From assembly GCF_000499285.1 (NCBI RefSeq), contig NZ_AWUN01000002.1, positions 186,001 to 250,000 on the forward strand: a DNA stretch of 64,000 bases. The letters run 5' to 3'. The notes beneath the pieces are model-generated. The model saw nothing but the letters and a program-made list of their open reading frames with translations, ran no database searches and was not told the origin of the DNA. Both the position numbers and the translations under genes were made by a program. The DNA is from Bifidobacterium sp. 7101 (GTDB taxonomy: Bacteria > Actinomycetota > Actinomycetes > Actinomycetales > Bifidobacteriaceae). Positions 57,164-64,000 of this stretch are shown piece after piece. Numbering within the stretch: position 1 is the stretch's first letter; every line of letters starts with the position of its first letter.

Positions 57164-58696
57164 ATGGCACGCGGCAGACACAAACAAATCAGATCCGGAA
57201 TCATCTTTTTCCTGGTACTGGCGGTCCTGACCGCGGGCACCTACATGGCCTGGCCCCTGGTGACAGGCCAAGGAGGCTGGCGGCTGCCCTGGGCCCAGGA
57301 GGGTTCAGGCCGAATCGTGCGCATCCGGGCACGCCAGGCCCCCGTCTCCCTGGACATCCGCACCGAACCAGGACGCGCCACCGACCAGGCCCTGATGGGC
57401 AACGTCTACCAGACCCTGACCAGGCCCGACGCCAAAGGTCGGCCGACGCCCGGCCTGGCCCAGAACTGGGAGGTCTCCGCAAACGGCCTGCTCTATACCT
57501 TTCATCTGCGCAATGACGCCCGCTTCGCCGACGGACGCCGCCTGACCTCGGAGGATGCCCTCTGGTCCCTGCACCAGATCATCGACCATCAGTACCAGGG
57601 CCATCGGGACTTGGACGGACTGGCCAGGGTCACCAACCCCGATGATGCCACACTGGTGATTGGCCTGAAGAGCCCGAACGCCAGATTGCTGACCGCCCTG
57701 AGCGGTCGGGCGGGCATAGTCTACGACCGCCAGGCCCGGGTCAACTATTCCACTCGATCAGCCGGCTCAGGCCCCTACCAGGTGGATGACTGGCAGCCCG
57801 GCACCAGCCTGACCCTGACTGCCAACAAATCCTACCGAGGCCCGGACAAGGCCGCCATCAGCAAGGTGATATTCACCTATACCGGCAGTCCGCAAGAGAC
57901 CGTCAAGGATCTGGACCAGGGACGCCTGGACGCCGTAGTGGACTTGGACCCTGCCACCGCCGCACAGGCCCACAAGAAGCCGACCGCCACGCCCAGTACA
58001 GACAATGTGGTCCTGGCCTTCAACAACATAGCAACCAGCCCGCTGTCAGACCAGCATATGCGTGAGGCCGTCCGCTACGCCCTGGATCGAGAAGCCATTG
58101 CCAAACTGGAGGGAGGCGGAGCCAAGGCGCTGGGCGGACCGCTCAACCAGCTGAGCCCTGGCTACGATTCTGACCTACAGGCCTTCCCCTTCGACCGTGC
58201 TCAGGCGATTCATCGGTCCTCCTACTACCGCCCTTCCTTCTTCAAGAACGGTCTGCGTCTGGTCTATCCCCGCGAATTCGGCAGCCAGGTGGGCGAGCTG
58301 ATGCGCACACAGCTCAAGGCAGCAGGCATCCCCACTCAGGTCTCCATGGTGGATCAGCCCACCTTCCGTGACCAGGTGCTCAACCGCCGCGACTACGACA
58401 TGGCCCTGATGGTCATGGACAACGATGAAATCGACCGCTTCGCCGACCCCGACTCCACCATGCTCTTCGACAACGTCGATGTCCAGAACTCCTGGAAGCA
58501 GGTGACGGACTGCACCGACCAAAACACCTATGCCGAGCGACTGAAGGCCTTTGCCCGACAGGTCAGCGACCTCTCCCCCAGCGACTGGCTGTATCAGCGC
58601 ACGCCCCTGGTCCTCACCGCCCCCCGCCTCCAGGGCATGCCCAGCTCTCTGTTGGACCGCTACCTGCCCCTGTGGAACCTGCGCATCCAGGGGTGA
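57164..58696 (+). CDS. Family-5 extracellular solute-binding protein (peptide type)
   Basis: 510 residues. A single N-terminal hydrophobic segment (IRSGIIFFLVLAVLTAGTYM) is without a lipobox Cys, so it is probably a membrane-anchored protein. The mature protein shows SBP_bac_5 motifs: YQTLTRPDAKGRPTPGLAQN, then NWEVSANGLLYTFHLRNDAR and FADGRRLTSEDALWSLHQI, and ALDREAIAKLEGGG. ABC permease genes do not follow, so it is an orphan binding protein whose partners are elsewhere or absent. Ten bases after nth, so probably cotranscribed. Confidence 0.85.
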   Translation: MARGRHKQIRSGIIFFLVLAVLTAGTYMAWPLVTGQGGWRLPWAQEGSGRIVRIRARQAPVSLDIRTEPGRATDQALMGNVYQTLTRPDAKGRPTPGLAQNWEVSANGLLYTFHLRNDARFADGRRLTSEDALWSLHQIIDHQYQGHRDLDGLARVTNPDDATLVIGLKSPNARLLTALSGRAGIVYDRQARVNYSTRSAGSGPYQVDDWQPGTSLTLTANKSYRGPDKAAISKVIFTYTGSPQETVKDLDQGRLDAVVDLDPATAAQAHKKPTATPSTDNVVLAFNNIATSPLSDQHMREAVRYALDREAIAKLEGGGAKALGGPLNQLSPGYDSDLQAFPFDRAQAIHRSSYYRPSFFKNGLRLVYPREFGSQVGELMRTQLKAAGIPTQVSMVDQPTFRDQVLNRRDYDMALMVMDNDEIDRFADPDSTMLFDNVDVQNSWKQVTDCTDQNTYAERLKAFARQVSDLSPSDWLYQRTPLVLTAPRLQGMPSSLLDRYLPLWNLRIQG

Positions 58697-58740
58697 AAAG
58701 GCCGGCGCCCCTTGTCACTGTTCGTCCATAAAATGCTGGT

Positions 58741-61482
58741 ATGTCTGCTGAACACCAAGGAATCGTCAATGCCCATCTGACCCCCCTGCCCGACAGGGTG
58801 GGCGTGGATGGCCTGGAGGAAAAGTGGTGCCGCGACTGGGATGAGTCCGGCGTCTACCGCTTCCGCAACACCCGCGAGCGCTCCGGCGTCTACTCCATCG
58901 ACACCCCGCCGCCCACGGTCTCCGGGCATTTGCATGTGGGGCACGTCTTCTCATACACCCATACCGACGTGATCGCCCGGTTCAAGCGGATGCAGGGCTA
59001 CGACGTCTTCTACCCCATGGGCTGGGACGACAACGGCCTGCCCACTGAGCGGCGGGTCCAGAACTACTACGGGGTCCGTGTGGACACCTCGCTCAAGTAC
59101 GATCCGGACTTCAAACCCCCCTTCCATGGGACCAAGGGCAAGAAGATCAGCGCCAAGGATCAGGTGCCCGTCTCCCGTCAGAACTTCATCGAACTGTGCG
59201 AGGAACTGACCGCCGAGGACGAGAAGCTCTTCGAGCAGCTCTGGCGGTCGCTGGGCCTGTCGGTGGATTGGTCGCAGACCTACCACACCATCGGCGAGCA
59301 TCCCCGACGGGTGGCGCAGAAGGCTTTCCTTCGGAATCTGGCCCGGGGCGAGGCATACCAGAAGGAGGCCCCGGGACTCTGGGACGTGACCTTCCAGACC
59401 GCCGTGGCCCAGGCCGAGCTGGAGTCGCGCGAGTACGACGGCTTCTACCACAGGGTGGCCTTCCGGTTCGCGGACGGCACCCCAATATACATCGAGACCA
59501 CCAGGCCTGAGCTGCTGGCGGCCTGCGGCGCCCTGATCGCCCACCCGGATGACAAGCGCTACCAGAAGTACTTCGGGCAGAAGGTCTACTCCCCCCTGTT
59601 CAAGGTCGAGGTGCCCATTCTGGCCCACCCTGCCGCAGAGATGGACAAGGGCGCCGGCATCGCCATGTGCTGCACCTTTGGCGACGTGACCGACGTGCAG
59701 TGGTGGCGGGACCTGAACCTGCCCACCAGGTCCATCATCCAGCGCAACGGACGAATCGTCATGGACGTGCCGGATTGGATCACCGATGAAGGCGGACGGC
59801 GCATCTTTGAGCAGACCGAAGGCAAGACCACCTTCTCAGCCCGCAAGATCATCGTGGACGCCCTGCGCGAGTCCGGCGACCTGGACGGCGAGCCCAAGCC
59901 CACCAAGCGCATGACCAATTTCTACGAGAAGGGCGACAAGCCCCTGGAGATCGTCACCTCCCGTCAGTGGTACCTGCGCAATGGCGGCACCGACCAGAAG
60001 CTCAACAAGGAGCTGCTGGAGCGCGGCAAGGAACTCAACTTCCACCCGGACTTCATGCGGGTGCGCTACAACAACTGGGTCGAGGGCCTGAACGGCGACT
60101 GGCTGATTTCCCGCCAGCGCTTCTTCGGTGTCCCCTTCCCTCTCTGGTACCCGGTCAAGGAGAACGGCGAGACCGACTACGCCCATCCCATCACCCCGGC
60201 CGAGGACAGGCTCCCCATCGACCCCAGCAGCGATGTGCCCGAGGGCTTCGAGGAATCCCAGCGCGACCAGCCCGGCGGCTTCACGGCCGAGAAGGACATC
60301 ATGGACACCTGGGCCACCAGCTCCCTGACCCCCCAGATCGTGACCCACTGGGCCGAACCGGGCGAACAGGACCAGGCCCTCTTCAAGGCCACCTTCCCCA
60401 TGGATCTGCGCCCCCAGGGCCAGGACATCATCCGCACCTGGCTCTTCAGCTCCATGGACCGCGCTCATCTGGAGAACGGTTGCCTGCCCTGGAGTGACAC
60501 CACCCTGTCGGGGTGGATCCTGGATCCGGACCACAAGAAGATGAGCAAGTCCAAGGGCAATGTGGTAGTGCCGGACGAACCCATCAAGAAGTATGGCGCC
60601 GACGCTGTGCGTTATTGGGCATCCTGCGCCCGGTTGGGCCTGGATGCCACCTACGATGAGGGGCAGATGAAAATCGGCCGCCGCCTGGCCGTCAAACTCC
60701 TCAACGCCGTCAAGTTCGCTCTGGCCATCGGGCGGGAGGACGAAAACCATAAGGTCACCCAGGCAGCGGACGTCACCTGGAACCCCGCTGACGTCACCGT
60801 CACGCTGGACCGGGCGGTCCTGGCCGGCCTTGCCCAGGTGATCGACCAGGCCACCAAGGCCCTGGAATCATACGAGCACTCCAAGGCCCTGGAGGTGACC
60901 GAATCCTTCTTCTGGGACTTCTGCGACAACTACATCGAACTGGCCAAGAACCGGGCCTACGGAACTGCGGATGCCACCGGCAGAACCCCTGACGAGGCCC
61001 AGGTGCTGAGCGCCCGCACGACCCTAGGACTGGTCCTGGATGCTCTGGATCGTCTCCTGGCGCCCTTCCTGCCCTTCGCCACCGAGGAGGCTTGGCAGTG
61101 GATGCACCAGGGGGATGGATCGGTTCACCGGGCATCCTGGCCACGCCCAGAATCCTACCGGGCAGCTGCCCAGGGCCAGGATCCGGCTCTTCTGGCATGG
61201 GCAGGCACTGCTTTGGCTTCACTGCGGCGAATCAAGTCCGAGGCCAAGGTCTCCATGAAGACCCCTATCCTCTCCGCTTCCTTGAGCGTGGCGCCGGAGG
61301 GCCTGGGAGCCGTCAAGGCCGCCCTGGACGACATAGCCGAAGCGGGCAGGGTCACAGGAGATCTGAATCTGGTCGAGGAGACCACCCAGCCCGAAGCCAA
61401 GGGAGCCGGCGAGGATGAAGCGGGCATCCGAGTGACCGCCAGCCAGCTGGGCGAGCCCCCGGCCAAGAAGCCTCGTAAGTAG
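58741..61482 (+). CDS. valS: Valyl-tRNA synthetase
   Basis: 913 residues, class I enzyme. Seen: PPPTVSGHLHVGHVFSYTHT with the HIGH motif as HVGH, GWDDNGLPTERRVQ, the editing domain (TTRPELLAACGALIAHPDD), the KMSKS loop KKMSKSKGNVVV, and the C-terminal anticodon-binding helical domain. Lys/Glu-rich end. Start ATG 58741, 44 bases after the solute-binding protein; TAAAAT lies shortly before it. No T-box leader is seen. Confidence 0.97.
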   Translation: MSAEHQGIVNAHLTPLPDRVGVDGLEEKWCRDWDESGVYRFRNTRERSGVYSIDTPPPTVSGHLHVGHVFSYTHTDVIARFKRMQGYDVFYPMGWDDNGLPTERRVQNYYGVRVDTSLKYDPDFKPPFHGTKGKKISAKDQVPVSRQNFIELCEELTAEDEKLFEQLWRSLGLSVDWSQTYHTIGEHPRRVAQKAFLRNLARGEAYQKEAPGLWDVTFQTAVAQAELESREYDGFYHRVAFRFADGTPIYIETTRPELLAACGALIAHPDDKRYQKYFGQKVYSPLFKVEVPILAHPAAEMDKGAGIAMCCTFGDVTDVQWWRDLNLPTRSIIQRNGRIVMDVPDWITDEGGRRIFEQTEGKTTFSARKIIVDALRESGDLDGEPKPTKRMTNFYEKGDKPLEIVTSRQWYLRNGGTDQKLNKELLERGKELNFHPDFMRVRYNNWVEGLNGDWLISRQRFFGVPFPLWYPVKENGETDYAHPITPAEDRLPIDPSSDVPEGFEESQRDQPGGFTAEKDIMDTWATSSLTPQIVTHWAEPGEQDQALFKATFPMDLRPQGQDIIRTWLFSSMDRAHLENGCLPWSDTTLSGWILDPDHKKMSKSKGNVVVPDEPIKKYGADAVRYWASCARLGLDATYDEGQMKIGRRLAVKLLNAVKFALAIGREDENHKVTQAADVTWNPADVTVTLDRAVLAGLAQVIDQATKALESYEHSKALEVTESFFWDFCDNYIELAKNRAYGTADATGRTPDEAQVLSARTTLGLVLDALDRLLAPFLPFATEEAWQWMHQGDGSVHRASWPRPESYRAAAQGQDPALLAWAGTALASLRRIKSEAKVSMKTPILSASLSVAPEGLGAVKAALDDIAEAGRVTGDLNLVEETTQPEAKGAGEDEAGIRVTASQLGEPPAKKPRK

Positions 61483-61501
61483 GCTCTACAATTCCCAATA
61501 C

Positions 61502-61539
61502 AACCGGGACGGTTCGGCCATAGGCACCGCCCCGGTTTT
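61502..61539 (+). terminator. Rho-independent terminator of valS
   Basis: AACCGGG (61502-61508) pairs with CCCGGTT (61531-61537), with an inner GGT/ACC pairing, and is followed by a run of T. It lies 19 bases after the valS stop. Confidence 0.85.
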
Positions 61540-61809
61540 CTATCCGTGTCACTGGTGACAACGGCAATCCTACAATGTCAGTCGAGCCATCGTCGCTCAT
61601 GCAAAAGTGCGGCTTCCATACTTCTCCGTAACTGAAGCATGCCTCCTGCAGTGAATTTGCCCAGCAAGAGCCTGATCAGGTCACTATGAACTGTCCGAAG
61701 AGTGTAATGCTATAGTAAAAGTCATAGAGGGACTTTATTTTAGTGTGCATCGACGCAGATTTAGGGGCCACGACCTGGGGAATCGGCACGCTTGGGGAGG
61801 AAGAATCGA

Positions 61810-64000
61810 ATGGGGAATGCTCATGGCATCCGCAGACTGGTGACGCTGACAGCCATGGTTGGATTGGCACTGATCGGAGCATCAACAGGCGCATACGCAA
61901 CCACCGGCGACATGGCACCTGCATCTGCCACAGAATCGCCCTCGCCCAGTCCGGACAGCAGCGCAAGTCCATTGCTCCGGACAGGCAGCGAGGCACGGGC
62001 TGGAGCTGTTGCTCCGACTGCCTCACCATCACCGCTGGCCAGCAACAATCCTTCACCATTCAAGTCCATCCAACTGTTCAACAGCAAAAGGGCGGACAGA
62101 TCGTTCAGGGACAGCTCACCGAGAGACAAGTCACCGCAGACCAGGGATTCATCCTCATATACCCTCACCTTCGAGCCCGACGGGGGCTCGCTGGTATCCG
62201 GCTCGCCTGCCCTGAGCCAGACAGTAGCCTCAGGTCATCTGGCATCCCCACCTGCTGTCAACAAATCAGGCTACCTGTTTGACGGATGGTTCCTCAAAGG
62301 CTCCAACGTCGCTTATGATTTCGGCAAGCCGGTCACCAGCACGCAGTCGCTGACGGCCCATTGGTCATCGGTCAACGATGGTCAGTGGACGACAACCGAC
62401 GTCAACGGCGACGACACCGGCGGCTCTGCTATCACCCTTACGCCCCCCAAGCCAAGAGGGGTCAGATTCGCGCAGGTTAGCGCCGGCCACGACCATACAC
62501 TGGCCGTAGGCTCGGACGGCCACGTCTACGCCTGGGGAGACAACAGCAAGGGCGAGCTTGGCGACGGCACCACAATCAACAAAAACACGCCGGTGCGGAT
62601 CACCGAAAACGACGCCATCAAAGGCAAGACCTTCATATCCGTCAGCGCAGGGACCACTTTCTCCATGGCCTTGGCCTCCGACGGCACCGTCTACACCTGG
62701 GGCGACAACAGTCGCGGCGAACTCGGCAACGGGTCCACCACGAATTCTTCAGTACCGGTAAAGGCAAATCTTAATGCCACCATCACCGCCATCAGCGCCG
62801 GATACTGGCATGCCATGGCCCTGTCCTCGAGCGGGACGATCTACACATGGGGAGACAACCAATACGGCCAGCTCGGCAACGGGCACACGGGCGTCAACGT
62901 CAACTCTTCACCTGCAGCGGTCTCTTCATCCGGCGTCACCTTCACCACCATCAGTGCCGGATACGATTTTCAAACGGCGCTGGACAGCCAAGGACATGCC
63001 TACGCCTGGGGACGCAACCAGGGCGGCCAGCTCAGCATCGGCACCATGGACGGCACCAGCAGTGGTTCCAATGTCTACACTCCATCGCGCATTTACGGCG
63101 ACTCGACCGGCAACCCAGACAGCACTGTCTACACCGACATCGATGCAGGGTACCTGCACGTCCTGGCACTGAGCAATACAGGCAAGGTGTACTACTGGGG
63201 TTATCCCCTGACCAAGGGCAATGACGCCAATGCCGACAGCGTCCACTCCTTCTATCCCAGCCTGGTAAGTTTGCCCACGGAAGCGGCGACGCCTGTTTCA
63301 GCCAGCGCCGGGGACTACTCCTCTGCGGTGGTCGACTCTGCGGGCAGCCTGTATATGTTCGGCAGCAATTCCAGCGGCCAGCTGGGCGACGGCACCACAA
63401 AGCCCAAATCAACTATGACCAAGGTGAGCCTGACAGGCGTCACGGTCACTGCATTCGATGTCTGTCGGCACAGCCTGGCCATTGGTTCGGACGGGCTCCC
63501 CTACAGCTGGGGGGAAGCGAAAAACGGCAAGCTGGGACAAGGCAGCAAGGGACCTCAAAGCGGTTCGCAGACCACGCCTGCAGCGGTCGGCCCGCCCCAG
63601 ATAGACCTGGCCAAGGTGACCTTCGGCAGGACGGATGTAGCCAAGACCGACACCAACAGCCCGATTAGCCGAACTTCAGCAGGCGACGATACCTGGAGTT
63701 CAAATACCCCATGGACGGTCACTACCCCGCACCACACTTACGGAACCACCAAGATCAGGATCAACGACGGTCAATGGTCCATTGGCGGCGCCGCACAGCA
63801 GGGGCAAAGCATCGGCAACTATACATTCACACCCACTGCCCAGAAGATCACCTTTGATTCGGACGGAGGCTCATCAGCCTCGGACCAGTTCGTCACCGCA
63901 GGCAAGCAGGCTTCACCTCCCACCGTGACCAAGGCAGGTTCCCTCTTCGACGGCTGGTTCATCAAGGAGGCAGACGGCAGCTCCAATGTGGCCTACGACT
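61810..64000 (+). CDS. Secreted RCC1-repeat protein with InlB-type repeats, N-terminal part (runs off window)
   Basis: 730 residues visible. Signal peptide [17 protein letters not shown] ending at AYA. A Ser/Pro/Ala linker follows (about 37-115). An InlB B-repeat (Listeria-Bacteroides type) starts at about 118 ([12 protein letters not shown] ... [11 protein letters not shown]). Seven consecutive RCC1-type repeats run from about 215 to 590, each built as SAG-x-x-H-x-x-AL-x-x-G-x-vY-x-WG-x-N-x-x-GqLG-x-G; seven is the number of blades in the RCC1 propeller. A second InlB-type repeat begins at about 680 ([12 protein letters not shown] ... [11 protein letters not shown]) and runs off the end. GGAGG lies nine bases before the ATG. 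Expected to be surface-exposed and probably wall-anchored at the unseen C-terminus. Function unknown. Confidence 0.85.
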   Translation, partial: MGNAHGIRRLVTLTAMVGLALIGASTGAYATTGDMAPASATESPSPSPDSSASPLLRTGSEARAGAVAPTASPSPLASNNPSPFKSIQLFNSKRADRSFRDSSPRDKSPQTRDSSSYTLTFEPDGGSLVSGSPALSQTVASGHLASPPAVNKSGYLFDGWFLKGSNVAYDFGKPVTSTQSLTAHWSSVNDGQWTTTDVNGDDTGGSAITLTPPKPRGVRFAQVSAGHDHTLAVGSDGHVYAWGDNSKGELGDGTTINKNTPVRITENDAIKGKTFISVSAGTTFSMALASDGTVYTWGDNSRGELGNGSTTNSSVPVKANLNATITAISAGYWHAMALSSSGTIYTWGDNQYGQLGNGHTGVNVNSSPAAVSSSGVTFTTISAGYDFQTALDSQGHAYAWGRNQGGQLSIGTMDGTSSGSNVYTPSRIYGDSTGNPDSTVYTDIDAGYLHVLALSNTGKVYYWGYPLTKGNDANADSVHSFYPSLVSLPTEAATPVSASAGDYSSAVVDSAGSLYMFGSNSSGQLGDGTTKPKSTMTKVSLTGVTVTAFDVCRHSLAIGSDGLPYSWGEAKNGKLGQGSKGPQSGSQTTPAAVGPPQIDLAKVTFGRTDVAKTDTNSPISRTSAGDDTWSSNTPWTVTTPHHTYGTTKIRINDGQWSIGGAAQQGQSIGNYTFTPTAQKITFDSDGGSSASDQFVTAGKQASPPTVTKAGSLFDGWFIKEADGSSNVAYD

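Noticed and set aside
58697-58740. Possible T-box or attenuator ahead of valS
   Set aside because: Only 44 bases separate the preceding stop from the valS start, too short for a T-box, and no stem is evident.

Overview
The window is a chromosomal segment of a high-GC Gram-positive actinobacterium, most probably a Bifidobacterium. This rests on gene order that I recognise: argS-lysA-hom-thrB, metA directly upstream of the F1Fo ATPase operon, nucS (an actinobacterial and archaeal mismatch nuclease) directly downstream of atpC, a Maf-NUDIX fusion, and the nth / oligopeptide-binding protein / valS run. A Lactobacillus-type pyruvate oxidase, rare in human bifidobacteria, hints at an oxygen-tolerant lineage such as the insect-gut clade. 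That last point is inference.

Layout. 1-11.3 kb is dense core metabolism: partial dapE, an AEC-family transporter, then a leftward run pyruvate oxidase, ridA, argS, lysA, hom, thrB, maf-nudix. This covers lysine, threonine and methionine precursor synthesis plus house-cleaning enzymes. 11.4-13.7 kb is an AT-rich tract with one unfamiliar winged-helix-like gene, ending at the 3' side of tRNA-Arg(CCG). 14.1-24.1 kb holds a CYTH-domain protein, a thioredoxin/TPR protein without a CXXC, a lipoprotein/membrane-protein pair, an FKBP lipoprotein, a polar amino-acid ABC transporter, nrdH and nucS. 24.1-32.5 kb is the complete leftward atpBEFHAGDC operon followed upstream by metA.

32.6-41.6 kb is a second, larger AT-rich region starting at the 3' end of tRNA-fMet. 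It carries orphan genes: a membrane-anchored protein, a protein with a HEPN-type R-x4-H motif, a DUF2130 coiled-coil nuclease-like protein and one hypothetical. Among them lie decayed genes and two long poly-G tracts. It looks like an accessory island with defence-type content; no integrase or transposase is visible.

41.7-52 kb is a carbohydrate and surface region: an aldo/keto reductase, a LacI regulator divergent from a very large cytoplasmic GH115 alpha-glucuronidase, and a 1,301-residue LPKTG-anchored adhesin. 52.2-61.5 kb returns to core genes: ppa, a DUF3290/DUF421 membrane pair, mntP behind a long structured leader whose closing stem would bury the start codon, a GlnR-like regulator, nth, a family-5 substrate-binding protein and valS. 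The window ends inside a secreted seven-bladed RCC1-type propeller protein flanked by InlB-type repeats.

Translation starts were chosen from ribosome-binding sites and family alignment rather than the longest frame. No database search was possible, so family calls come from motif recognition.
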